This document shows positions 46,551-55,606 of a DNA stretch of 64,000 nt, piece after piece. The number at the start of each line of letters is the position of its first letter. Position 1 is the first letter of the stretch. The notes below the pieces were generated by a model that was not told the DNA's origin, ran no database searches, and saw only the letters and a program-made list of their open reading frames with translations. Position numbers and translations under genes: made by a program. The DNA comes from Betaproteobacteria bacterium (GTDB lineage: Bacteria; Pseudomonadota; Gammaproteobacteria; Burkholderiales; SG8-39), in assembly GCA_016713125.1 (NCBI GenBank), contig JADJPT010000012.1, positions 1-64,000 on the forward strand, in the 5' to 3' direction.

Positions 46551-47776
46551 GCCTGGCCTCGCTGCTGCGCCTGGCGCTGCGCGCGCTGGCCATCAACAAG
46601 CTGCGCAGCATGCTGACCATGCTGGGCATCATCATCGGCGTCGGCGCGGTGATCGTCATGGTGGCCGTAGGCGCCGGCGCGCAGGCCAAGGTCGACGAGC
46701 AGATCCGTGCCCTGGGTTCCAATCTGTTGCTGCTCACTTCCGGGGCGACCACCTCGGGCGGGGTGCGCATGGGCTTCGGCTCGAACCTCACGCTCTCCGA
46801 GGACGACGCGGCGGCACTGAACCGGGAGATGCCGGAGATCGTCGCGGCACCCGCGCTGCGTGGCAGTGCACAGGTGGTGTGGGGGAACTCGAACTGGTCG
46901 ACCATCATCTTCGGCGTCACGCCCGAGTACCTGGATGTGCGCCAGTGGGCGCTGGCGGCGGGGCGCGTTTTCGAGCCTTCCGAGATGAGCGGCGCCGGCA
47001 AGGTCTGCCTGATCGGCCAGAGCGTGGCGCGCCAGCTGTTCGGCAACGCCGACCCCCTCGACCAGGTGATACGCATCAAACGTGTGCCCTTCACCGTGAT
47101 CGGGGTGCTGGAAGGCAAGGGCCAGAGCCTGATGGGCACCGACCAGGATGACCTGATCCTGATGCCTATCAGCACGGCGAGAAAGCGCGTGCTGGGCGGC
47201 AACATCGCCAAGCTGCGCAGCGTGGGCACCATCTGGGTGAAGATGGGCGATGCGCAGGACTCCAAGGCGACCGAGGAGCAGGTCCGCGCCCTTCTGCGCC
47301 AGCGGCACCGGCTGCAGCCGGGCCAGGACGACGATTTTTCGCTGCGCAACCTGTCCGAGGTGATGGCCGCCCAGGAAGCCTCCAGCCGCGTGCTGGCCAT
47401 CCTGCTCGCCGCCGTGGCCTCGGTGTCGCTGATCGTCGGCGGCATAGGCATCATGAACATCATGCTGGTCTCGGTCACCGAGCGCACGCGCGAGATCGGC
47501 CTGCGCATGGCCGTGGGCGCGCGCACGCGCGACATCCTCGGTCAGTTCCTGGTCGAGGCGGTGACGCTGTCGCTGATCGGCGGTCTGATCGGGATCGCCA
47601 TCGGCATAGGCGCCTCGCTGGCGATCGGCTCGCTGGCCGGCTGGCGCATTCTGCTGTCGCCGGAATCGATCCTGCTGGCCGCCGCCTTCGCGTTCGCGAT
47701 CGGCGTGTTCTTCGGCTTCTACCCGGCACGCAAGGCCGCGCGGCTCAATCCGGTCGAGGCGCTGCGCTTCGAATGA
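46547..47776 (+). CDS. ABC transporter permease, MacB-type
   Basis: This 409-residue protein has an N-terminal helix (INKLRSMLTMLGIIIGVGAV), a large periplasmic MacB_PCD domain and three C-terminal helices with the FtsX signature (TERTREIGLRMAVGARTRDI, PARKAARLNPVEALRFE). This mechanotransmission-type pump exports macrolides, lipoproteins or peptides. The cargo here is unknown. The start is a GTG at 46547 overlapping the ATPase stop. Confidence 0.94.
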   Translation: MSLASLLRLALRALAINKLRSMLTMLGIIIGVGAVIVMVAVGAGAQAKVDEQIRALGSNLLLLTSGATTSGGVRMGFGSNLTLSEDDAAALNREMPEIVAAPALRGSAQVVWGNSNWSTIIFGVTPEYLDVRQWALAAGRVFEPSEMSGAGKVCLIGQSVARQLFGNADPLDQVIRIKRVPFTVIGVLEGKGQSLMGTDQDDLILMPISTARKRVLGGNIAKLRSVGTIWVKMGDAQDSKATEEQVRALLRQRHRLQPGQDDDFSLRNLSEVMAAQEASSRVLAILLAAVASVSLIVGGIGIMNIMLVSVTERTREIGLRMAVGARTRDILGQFLVEAVTLSLIGGLIGIAIGIGASLAIGSLAGWRILLSPESILLAAAFAFAIGVFFGFYPARKAARLNPVEALRFE

Positions 47777-47874
47777 GACTTACGCCCGCGAACGCCGCGG
47801 GACGTCCGTATTATGATTCGGCATCCGCGCGCGGCCCCGGCTCGCGCGCCATCAGCGTCCCTGGAGACCATGGC

Positions 47875-49113
47875 ATGGCACGTTACCGCGAGATTCCCGG
47901 TTGCCGCATCAGCGGCAGCAAGCACCTCATCTCGGTCCTCGACCTGGGCATCCAGTCGCTCACCGGGGTTTTCCCCAAGTCGAGGAGCGAATCCATCACG
48001 GCAGGCCCGCTCGACCTGGTGTGGTGCCCGGAGAGCGGCCTGCCGCAGTTGCGCCACTCCTACGAACCGGACGAGATGTACGGCGAGAACTACGGTTACC
48101 GATCGGGACTGAATCAGTCCATGGTGCAGCACCTGACGCAGAAGGTGCGCTTCCTCGAACGACTGGCGGCTCCGCGCGACGGCGACGTGATCCTGGACAT
48201 CGGCAGCAACGACGCCACCACGCTGAAGGCGTACGAAACCAAGGGCCTGCGGCGCATAGGCATAGACCCGACCGGCAGGAAATTCGCCGAACATTACCCT
48301 GCCGAAATCCGCCTGGTGCCCGATTTCTTCTCCAGCGCCGCCTATCGCTCGATAGAGTCGAAACCGGCGCGCATCGTGACCTCCATCGCGATGTTCTACG
48401 ACCTCGAGTCGCCGGTCGAGTTCGCGCGGCAGATCGAATCCATCCTGGCCGACGACGGCATCTGGCATTTCGAGCAGAGCTACATGCCATCCATGCTGCG
48501 CATGAACTCCTACGACACGATCTGCCACGAGCACCTCGAGTATTACTCGCTGGGGGTGGTGAAGCGCATCCTCGACCAAGCCGGGCTGCGCATCGTCGAC
48601 GTGGTCATGAACGCGGTGAACGGCGGCAGCTTCGCGGTTACTGCCGCGAAGGCCGGCAACCGCAGCCTGAAGACCAACGCAGCGGTCATCGACTGGCTGC
48701 TCGAGCAGGAGGACCGCATGGGCCTCGGCACGCCGCGTCCGTTTCGCGAGTTCGAGGAGCGCGTGTTCCGCCACCGCGACGACCTCACCCGCCTGATCCG
48801 CAAGCTGACGGCCGACGGCAAGAAGGTGTTCGGTTACGGCGCCTCGACCAAAGGCAACGTGGTGCTGCAGTTCTGCGGGCTGACGGAGAAGGACATCCCG
48901 GTGATCGCCGAGGTCAACACCGAGAAGTTCGGGCGCTACACGCCCGGCACAGGCATCCCCATCGTCTCGGAGCTGGAGGCACGCAAGATGAAACCGGACT
49001 ACTTCCTGGTGCTGCCCTGGCACTTCAAGGAAGGCATCCTGCGCCGCGAAGGCGAGTATCTCGCCGGCGGCGGCAAGATGATTTTCCCGTTTCCGGAGAT
49101 CGAGATCGTCTAG
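47875..49113 (+). CDS. Sugar C-methyltransferase-like protein with altered zinc motif
   Basis: This 412-residue protein has the layout of the family that methylates deoxysugars: N-terminal zinc-type domain (residues 1-60), central SAM domain (VILDIGSNDATTLKAYETKG) and C-terminal domain with KVFGYGASTKGNVVLQFCG. The N-terminal motifs read C-R-I-S-G-S and C-P-E-S-G-L, where relatives have two Cys-x-x-Cys pairs, so both second cysteines are serines. The ATG at 47875 has a GGAG site 7 bases upstream. It opens the surface-glycan region and converges with the FkbM gene. Confidence 0.85.
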   Translation: MARYREIPGCRISGSKHLISVLDLGIQSLTGVFPKSRSESITAGPLDLVWCPESGLPQLRHSYEPDEMYGENYGYRSGLNQSMVQHLTQKVRFLERLAAPRDGDVILDIGSNDATTLKAYETKGLRRIGIDPTGRKFAEHYPAEIRLVPDFFSSAAYRSIESKPARIVTSIAMFYDLESPVEFARQIESILADDGIWHFEQSYMPSMLRMNSYDTICHEHLEYYSLGVVKRILDQAGLRIVDVVMNAVNGGSFAVTAAKAGNRSLKTNAAVIDWLLEQEDRMGLGTPRPFREFEERVFRHRDDLTRLIRKLTADGKKVFGYGASTKGNVVLQFCGLTEKDIPVIAEVNTEKFGRYTPGTGIPIVSELEARKMKPDYFLVLPWHFKEGILRREGEYLAGGGKMIFPFPEIEIV

Positions 49114-49125
49114 CCCGGCTGAAAT

Positions 49126-49875
49126 TCAGCGGGATGCGCCGGGACGCGACCTCAGCTTGCCCAACCGGTACATCCCCTGCAGGAACATCGCACGCAATGC
49201 GGCAAGCACGCGTTCGCCGGGCCGCAGATCTTCCAGGGGCACGTAGACATCGTTGGGCGGCAGGTATTTCCATAGCCCGTAACCCTTGTGCCGCATGTAG
49301 CTGCGGTATCCCGGAGAATTGAACAGGTTCTCGATCACCATCGCACGCGGCCGGTATCTGGCGAAATCGAGACCTTGTAGAACCTCCAGCTCCCAGCCTT
49401 CGACATCGATGGAAAGCAGGTCGATGCGGGTCAGGTCGGGCGCATCTTCGCGCAGAATCGTATCGAGCCGGCGCAGACGCACGCGAATCCGGGTGATATC
49501 CAGATTGTCCTTGAGTTTGGCGTACTCGTCCTTTATCGCCAGCGAGGAAAATGATTCGAAGGAAACCTTACCCTGCTCGTAGGCCGTGCCGTGCGAGTCC
49601 ACAAGGCAGAACTCAACGTCGTCCTCGTCATGGTCGCCACAGGCATATTGCAGCACCTCATGTCCGCGCTCGCGATGAAGTCGGCAGAATTCGGGATTCG
49701 GCTCAATTGCGATCACTTTCCACCCCGCTTCCCGAAACGAAGCGCTGATCGAAAGAAAATCCGGTTGCGCCGCGCCCACGTCAACCGCAGTACCTTGGGT
49801 GACATCGGCGAAGAAGCGTTTCCGCACAAGCAGATCGACATCGCCTTCGGCGCGATTCACGCGCTGGGTGCTCAT
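49126..49875 (-). CDS. FkbM-family methyltransferase
   Basis: The family core is clear: TAVDVGAAQPDFLSISASFR, GWKVIAIEPNPEFCRLHRER, then LRRLDTILREDAP and IDLLSIDVEGWELEVLQGLD. Such enzymes O-methylate sugars or other hydroxyls in surface polysaccharides and natural products. The ATG at 49875 is the likeliest start; a TTG at 49914 is possible. It is the last gene of the minus-strand glycan series, 67 bases after the GT2 gene. Confidence 0.9.
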   Translation of the reverse strand: MSTQRVNRAEGDVDLLVRKRFFADVTQGTAVDVGAAQPDFLSISASFREAGWKVIAIEPNPEFCRLHRERGHEVLQYACGDHDEDDVEFCLVDSHGTAYEQGKVSFESFSSLAIKDEYAKLKDNLDITRIRVRLRRLDTILREDAPDLTRIDLLSIDVEGWELEVLQGLDFARYRPRAMVIENLFNSPGYRSYMRHKGYGLWKYLPPNDVYVPLEDLRPGERVLAALRAMFLQGMYRLGKLRSRPGASR

Positions 49876-49942
49876 TGGACGGCCATCGCATGCATCGATG
49901 AAGTGGGGCCGCAACTATAGCCGTCCCGGCGGGAGGCGACAA

Positions 49943-50954
49943 TCACGGCGGACTCCCGACATCGCGACTGAGCGCCTCGGCACCGACGCGACAACGCGGC
50001 ACGAATGAGAACACCCGCAGCACCAGCAGTGCCATGCCACGCAACGGACGCGCCGGAACGCGCGCCACCGCACTTGCCAGGGCGCGGTGCCATGCGCTGG
50101 GCTCGTGCCCGACGATGCAGGCCCGGAAAGCCTCCAACCCATAGTCGCCCTTGGCGCGCTGCGCCAGCAGCATCAGCGTGTTGCGCCAGGGCCGCCTGGC
50201 CACCACCCGGCGGCGCTCGGCCTCCGGAATCCAGTCGAAGGACCAGATCAGATCGGGCCAGTTGCGCATCCAGATCCGGAACGCGCGCGGCGCCCAGGTA
50301 TGGTTCATGAAGCGTATGCGTATCAGCGGCCTGGCGAGCGCTACCGCCACGCCGGGCAGGGGTGCCTGGAAGATCACGCCCACATGTGCGAACTCGCTGC
50401 CGACATAGGGCGCGTGCGCGCGCGCCAGCCAGATTTCACGCCGAATCACCACGGCGCCAATATAGGAGACGTGGTGCGCAACGGTGCGGAAGAGGTCGAC
50501 CGCCTCCGCGGAGGAGAAGCTGCGGTCAGTCTGCAGACGCAGGCGGCTGGGCACCAGGATCTCGTCCCGTTCGGCCAGCCAGGTCATGCCATCCACCACC
50601 AGCAGGTCCGGACGGTGCGACTTCAGGGACGCGAGCACGCACTCGACCGCATCCGGAACCAGCAGGTCGTCGTCGCAGAAAAACCAGCAGTAGGTGCCGC
50701 GTGCGGCCCGCAGACCGGCGTCGTAGTCTCGATCGACGCCGCCCTTGGCCGCCAGCCTCAGATAGCGCACCCGCGCGGACTGCGCCATCACCTCCTCGAC
50801 GACGGCTCCGGTGTGATCCGCGGAGGCGCCGTCCACCACCAGCAACTCGACCTCGTCGGTCGCCAATTGCGGGACAATGCTTGCCAGGGTCTCGCGCAGG
50901 CAGTCGGCGCGCTCCAGGGGTGGCGATGCAGATGCTGAGCAGAGGGACGGGCAT
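49943..50954 (-). CDS. Glycosyltransferase family 2, RfbV/abequosyltransferase-like (frameshifted)
   Basis: A GT-A fold enzyme of about 337 residues, with VELLVVDGASADHTGAVVEE, KGGVDRDYDAGLRAARGTYC and the acidic WFFCDDDLLVPDAVE. It is closely similar in layout to the next gene upstream and to the transferases that add dideoxyhexoses in O-antigens. One C is missing near 50918; restoring it joins MPVPLLSICIATPLERADC. The donor sugar is not determined. The ATG at 50954 follows the previous stop by 8 bases. Confidence 0.88.
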
Positions 50955-50962
50955 GTGCGCAC

Positions 50963-52036
50963 TCACCGGCCGTCCGCCCCTCTTCGACCGGATGCGCGGG
51001 CACGCCAATCGAGCAGCGCGAAATGCACGGCGCCGAGCAGGCGGGCGACGGGCAGCGGCGTGTGGCGATAGGCGTACAGCGAGAGGCGTCGCCGCCAGCC
51101 CGCGCCGCCGTGCAGCAGGACTGCGATACGGTCGAGTTCGGCCATGCTTTCCCTTTCCGGCGCCTCGGCGACCTTGATTCGCGCATACAGGAGGTAGCCG
51201 ATGCCGACCTCGGTGCGTAACAGGCGGATCACTTCAAGGGTTTCGGTTGTGCCTGCGCCGAAAAACCGCTCGGCCAGGCGCGCAAAACCCCACACCCCGA
51301 TTCCCAGCCTGTGCACCAGGCCGCGCTGCATGAACGAATCGTTGTCCCCCCGCTTGTCGAGCAGGATTTCCGCTGTGTAGCACACAGTGAGTCGGCGCTC
51401 GCACAGGGACAACAGGCGCGCGACGTGGCCCCAGCAACTGCCCATGAACTCCTCCACCGCAGACACCGAAAGCCAGGTGTCCCGTCGAAGGATCAGGCCG
51501 CTCATGAAGCTGAACAAGGCTTCCGTCGTCGCGGCCGCCTGCAGATAGGCCAGTCGCTGGCCTGCATCCGCCAGGTCTGCGGTGCGCACGACGTCGTCGC
51601 GGAACACCGGATGGTCCCCCAGATGTCGCATGTGCAGGTCGCAGTTCGCGTGCCTGCAGATGTAGAGGTCGCAATCACTCTCCGTCCAGCGCAGCACGCT
51701 CTCGATGGCACCGGGTCGCATGATGTCGTCCCCGCTGAACAGCCAGCAGTAGCGGCCCGTGGCGAGTTCCACCGACCTGGCCATGTCCGCATCGATGCCG
51801 CCCTTCCTGTCGAGCCGAACGTAGCGCAGGCGCGGATGGCGGGCCTGACGAGCCGCAACCACGGCCTGCGTGTCGTCGGTCGAAGCGCCGTCGACGACGA
51901 TCACCTCGACACCCTCATGCGTTTCGGCCTGGGGCAGGATGGAATCCAGCGTCTGCCCTAGGAAGGCGCCGAAGTTGTAGACCGGCAGACAGACCGAAAG
52001 GCGCGGCGGCGCACTGGTTTCAGAGGATGTTTGCAT
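50963..52036 (-). CDS. Glycosyltransferase family 2, RfbV/abequosyltransferase-like
   Basis: The 357-residue protein has PRLSVCLPVYNFGAFLGQTL, VEVIVVDGASTDDTQAVVAA, RKGGIDADMARSVELATGRY and CWLFSGDDIMRPGAIE, which place it with GT2 enzymes such as abequosyltransferase. A long C-terminal domain may contact the acceptor. The start is ATG at 52036, which overlaps the preceding GT4 gene by 17 bases. The adjacent copy at 49943-50954 is a paralog, so two related side-branch or main-chain sugars could be added. Confidence 0.9.
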   Translation of the reverse strand: MQTSSETSAPPRLSVCLPVYNFGAFLGQTLDSILPQAETHEGVEVIVVDGASTDDTQAVVAARQARHPRLRYVRLDRKGGIDADMARSVELATGRYCWLFSGDDIMRPGAIESVLRWTESDCDLYICRHANCDLHMRHLGDHPVFRDDVVRTADLADAGQRLAYLQAAATTEALFSFMSGLILRRDTWLSVSAVEEFMGSCWGHVARLLSLCERRLTVCYTAEILLDKRGDNDSFMQRGLVHRLGIGVWGFARLAERFFGAGTTETLEVIRLLRTEVGIGYLLYARIKVAEAPERESMAELDRIAVLLHGGAGWRRRLSLYAYRHTPLPVARLLGAVHFALLDWRARASGRRGADGR

Positions 52037-53096
52037 AGACCTTCTCGTGTTGCGCGGCGATGTCTTCCCAATCGTCGTGCGGACGGGCCGCGCGCCGGCT
52101 GCCCAGATGCGCAGCCAGGCCGGCGCGCAGTGCGCCCACGTCACCGCAGGGTGCGAGCAGCAGATTCCGTTCGGCATCGTATCCGTGCCGCGCTTCGTCG
52201 CGTGCGGTGGCAAGTACCAGGGTGCCGCTGGCCAGCGCCGCATTCACCGAAGTGTTCCAGTCACCGACGCCATCGGGAAACGGGAACACCGCCGCATCGC
52301 ACGCCGCCAGCATGCGACCGGCCTCGACGGTCGGCAGGTATCCGGTCGAGGTGACATGGCCAGCCCAGGGGCCGGAGCGACTCGTCTCGAGTATGGCGCG
52401 CTGGTAATCGTTGCCGGGGTCAAGCTCACCGACGAACAGCAGATGGTGCCGCTCGGGATCGGCGATCTCGAACAGAAGGTGGGCACCCTTGTTCGGGTAG
52501 GCGAAGCCGAGGAAGGCGACGATGGGACGCCCGCCCGACAATCGCCGCCTCTCGTCCTCGCGCTCGGCGGCGCTCATCACCACCGCCGGAATGGTGCGGC
52601 CGTTGGGGATATGCAGAACGGGTCTTCCGGCAAGGCAGCGCGCGATGCGTGGCGGAAGGCGCGCCGGCAGATCGGCGCGCACGTGGATCAGGACGTCCAG
52701 TCCGAGCAGATTCGCCGGCGTGACCAGTCCGCACTCGCTGTAGTGCTCATGCCAGGTCTGCACGACCGGCAGACGGTGAATGCGGCGTGCCAGAAACGGG
52801 ACAAAGGGCGAGATGTCCCGCCGCGTCGGGTACTGTATGTGCACGAGGTCGGGACGAAAGGCTCGTATCGCGCCCGACAGCGCCCCTGCGGACACCCTGC
52901 CATGCGATGCATGCAGCAGTTCGGGACCTTCGGATTCGCGCTGCGCCTGTGATGAAGCCGTGAGCACGCCCAATTGAACGCGGCCGCGTCTGGCCAGGCG
53001 CTCAGCCAGGTGGCACGTGTAGTCACCCACGCCGCAGCGGTCCGGAGGATAGGCCGGCGAAACCATCAGCACCCGCATGCGCGACTCATCCGGCAT
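52020..53096 (-). CDS. Glycosyltransferase family 4
   Basis: The enzyme has a GT-B fold of about 358 residues. The N-terminal donor loop is MRVLMVSPAYPPDRCGVGDY, and the acceptor-side part includes VVQTWHEHYSECGL. In the C-terminal half it has IVAFLGFAYPNKGAHLLFEI and a sugar-nucleotide region VTSTGYLPTVEAGRMLAACD with VFPFPDGVGDWNTSVNAALA. The donor is unknown. It starts within the end of the flippase gene, so it belongs to the same transcript. Confidence 0.9.
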   Translation of the reverse strand: MPDESRMRVLMVSPAYPPDRCGVGDYTCHLAERLARRGRVQLGVLTASSQAQRESEGPELLHASHGRVSAGALSGAIRAFRPDLVHIQYPTRRDISPFVPFLARRIHRLPVVQTWHEHYSECGLVTPANLLGLDVLIHVRADLPARLPPRIARCLAGRPVLHIPNGRTIPAVVMSAAEREDERRRLSGGRPIVAFLGFAYPNKGAHLLFEIADPERHHLLFVGELDPGNDYQRAILETSRSGPWAGHVTSTGYLPTVEAGRMLAACDAAVFPFPDGVGDWNTSVNAALASGTLVLATARDEARHGYDAERNLLLAPCGDVGALRAGLAAHLGSRRAARPHDDWEDIAAQHEKVYANIL

Positions 53097-54606
53097 GATT
53101 GATCCGCGAAGCGCGCCGATCGAGAAGTTCACGCAACATCGCGCGCGCACCCGGCGTGCAGGCAAAAGAAATCAGCATGGCGAGCGCCAGAACGCCCAGC
53201 AGAACAAAGGCACCGACCGCAGGCCGGACGGCAGCGGAAGGCACGAACCACCAGGCTGCGGCGAGCAGCGCCACGGCGGGCCCCTGGTGCTTGAGCAAAT
53301 CGAGGTAATAGCCCGGCCACGCGGCCGAACCCAGGCACAGTCTGTAGGTCAGCGGAAGGCCGAAGGCCATGTAAAGCCCGTTGACGAGTATTCCGGCGGA
53401 TGCGCCGCCAGCAAGACCGAACCTCTCCGTCAGCAGAAAAATGGCCGGAACGAGCACCAGGCACAGCGCCGCGCAGATGCTCAAGGCCAGACGCGTATTA
53501 CCGCGCGCCAGCTGCAGGGCATACGGGATGGTCATCAGGCCATTCAACAGCGCACCGACCAGCAACAGCTGAAACAACGGAGCCGCGCGCAGCGCCGTCT
53601 CGTTGGCGCCTATCCAAAGCAGCATGATCTGGTTGGCAAAGATCGCCAGAAACAGGGCCAGGGGCACCAGCAAGGCGGCCATCAGTTCCCCGGACATACG
53701 GAAGAACTTGTGCAGACCGTCTTCGTTCCCGCCGGCCGCGAGTTCGCACAGCCGGGGCATGGCCGCGTTGAAGACCGGCAGCGTGACGACCTGCAAGCCG
53801 GCGACCAGGACCTGTGCGACAGAGTAGTAGCCGTACGCCTCCAGAGAAACGAGTTTGCTGAGGATGATCTTGTCCGACTGTGCGAGCACGATGCCCATCA
53901 GGGTGATGCCCGTAACACCGGCGGAGAAGCGCCAACTGTCCAGAAGCACGCGGTGATCGAAGCGAGGCCCCGCATCCTGCGACGGTAACGCACGCCAGGC
54001 CAGCACGCGCATCCAAGCGTACTGGACCGCAGCCGCCAGGCACTGCCACGTCAGGAAGGTGCCGATGCTCGCATCGAACCAGGAGAGCGCCAGCAGTGCC
54101 CCGGCGTTGGCCACCGTCACCATGACGGCGTTGACTGCGTTCAGGCTGACCTGGCGCTGCAGGCCTTGCAGCACCGCAGTGTAGGGAGCCGCGACCCAGC
54201 GCAGCGCGAACAGCACACCCATCAGTCGCAGCGCATTCTCCACTTCCTGCTCGCCGAGACTGACGGTATTCAGCCAATGCCGCGCGATGACAGGCGCGCA
54301 TAGCGCGACGGCTGCGCCGATGGTGGCACCCGCAACCAGGAACACCCACTCGAAGGTGCGCAACACGTCGCCGCCCCGACGCCCCTGCGGCACCACCCCG
54401 AGCAAGGCCATGGTTCGGGTCAGCGTGGGCGTCAGCCCGAGATCCAGTATGCCCAGCGTGGCCAGCATCGCTGCATAGAAGCCGATCAGCGCAAACGATT
54501 CGACGCCCAGACGCGACACCAGCAGAGGGACGACGGCCAGTTGCACGACCGCAGTCCAGCCGGCACCCAGGATGTTCGCCGAAACGTTGCGTGAAAACGC
54601 GCTCAC
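53086..54606 (-). CDS. Polysaccharide flippase, Wzx/MOP superfamily
   Basis: This 506-residue membrane protein has 12-14 helices. The N-terminal NVSANILGAGWTAVVQLAVV and PLLVSRLGVESFALIGFYAA are typical of Wzx/RfbX, with LGLTPTLTRTMALLG and SDKIILSKLVSLEAYGYYSV further on. It flips lipid-linked oligosaccharides to the periplasmic face. The GTG at 54606 is preferred because an ATG at 54708 would overlap the preceding gene by 83 bases. No Wzy polymerase is obvious nearby. Confidence 0.92.
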   Translation of the reverse strand: MSAFSRNVSANILGAGWTAVVQLAVVPLLVSRLGVESFALIGFYAAMLATLGILDLGLTPTLTRTMALLGVVPQGRRGGDVLRTFEWVFLVAGATIGAAVALCAPVIARHWLNTVSLGEQEVENALRLMGVLFALRWVAAPYTAVLQGLQRQVSLNAVNAVMVTVANAGALLALSWFDASIGTFLTWQCLAAAVQYAWMRVLAWRALPSQDAGPRFDHRVLLDSWRFSAGVTGITLMGIVLAQSDKIILSKLVSLEAYGYYSVAQVLVAGLQVVTLPVFNAAMPRLCELAAGGNEDGLHKFFRMSGELMAALLVPLALFLAIFANQIMLLWIGANETALRAAPLFQLLLVGALLNGLMTIPYALQLARGNTRLALSICAALCLVLVPAIFLLTERFGLAGGASAGILVNGLYMAFGLPLTYRLCLGSAAWPGYYLDLLKHQGPAVALLAAAWWFVPSAAVRPAVGAFVLLGVLALAMLISFACTPGARAMLRELLDRRASRINHAG

Positions 54607-54625
54607 TGCAGCCGCGGCGTCCGAC

Positions 54626-55606
54626 TCACTGCCGATCGGACCCGGAGGACCGCCGGCCTTGGGCCCCGGCAATATGGTCGGCGAACAGCACGTACAGTTC
54701 TCGCGCACGGCGATTCACCGTGTCGAGGATCAGCCCGGTCGCGATCGAGGCCAGCCCCAGCATGCAGCAGGCGACGGCCAGCACCGCCCGCGCCACGCCC
54801 TGCACCTGCCCGCTGGACAGGAACTGTTCGACCACCAGCACACCGAGTGCCGCGCCCACGACGAGCAGCGCCGCGCCCGGCAGGCCGAAGAACTCCAGCG
54901 GACGATAGTCCTTGTACAGCCCGAGTATCGCGCCGAGCACGCGCCTTCCGTCGAGCAGGGTGTTCAGCTTCGAAGTGCTGCCTTCAGGCCGCTCGCCGTA
55001 GGGCACCGGGACCTCGACGATGGGCAACCGGTGCTCCAGGGCGTGCAGCGTGATCTCGGTCTCGATCTCGAAGCCCTTGCTGAGCACCGGCATGGTCTTC
55101 ACGAAGCGCCGGCTGAAGGCCCGGTAGCCGGTCAGAACGTCCGACAGACTGGTCCGGAAGAACGTGTTGATGCAGCGCAGGACCAGCTTGTTGCCGAACA
55201 CGTGCATGGCTCGAAAGCTGCCTGCGCCGTGATTCTCCAGGCGCGTGCCGACCGCCATCTCGGCGCGCCCTTCCAGGACCGGCGCAATCAATTCGCGCAC
55301 CCGGTCGGCCGGATAGGTGTCGTCGCCGTCGACCATCACGATCAGATCGCAATCGAGCTCGCGGAACATGGCGCGCACGACCTCGCCCTTTCCGCGCCCG
55401 GCAACGAAATGCACGCTGGCGCCGGCCTGGCGCGCGAGCTCGCCGCTGCCGTCGGCACTGTTGTTGTCGAATACGTGTATGGCGGCCTCGGGCAGCGCGC
55501 GGCGAAAATCCGCGATGACCTTGGCGATTGTGATCGCCTCGTCATAACAGGGGATGGCCACGGCGATGCGCACGGACCCCGGATCGATGACTGCGTCTCG
55601 CATCAC
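54626..55606 (-). CDS. DPM1-like polyprenyl-phosphate glycosyltransferase
   Basis: This 326-residue protein has a GT2 domain (VRIAVAIPCYDEAITIAKVI, FDNNSADGSGELARQAG, and the acidic IVMVDGDDTYPAD at about 89-101) with the DPM1-like GFEIETEITLHALEHRLPIV. Two C-terminal membrane helices follow, including LVVGAALGVLVVEQFL. Such enzymes attach a sugar to polyprenyl phosphate, giving a donor used outside the cytoplasm by GT-C enzymes. The gene for a GT-C-like protein lies directly upstream on the same strand with overlapping stop and start. Confidence 0.92.
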   Translation of the reverse strand: MMRDAVIDPGSVRIAVAIPCYDEAITIAKVIADFRRALPEAAIHVFDNNSADGSGELARQAGASVHFVAGRGKGEVVRAMFRELDCDLIVMVDGDDTYPADRVRELIAPVLEGRAEMAVGTRLENHGAGSFRAMHVFGNKLVLRCINTFFRTSLSDVLTGYRAFSRRFVKTMPVLSKGFEIETEITLHALEHRLPIVEVPVPYGERPEGSTSKLNTLLDGRRVLGAILGLYKDYRPLEFFGLPGAALLVVGAALGVLVVEQFLSSGQVQGVARAVLAVACCMLGLASIATGLILDTVNRRARELYVLFADHIAGAQGRRSSGSDRQ

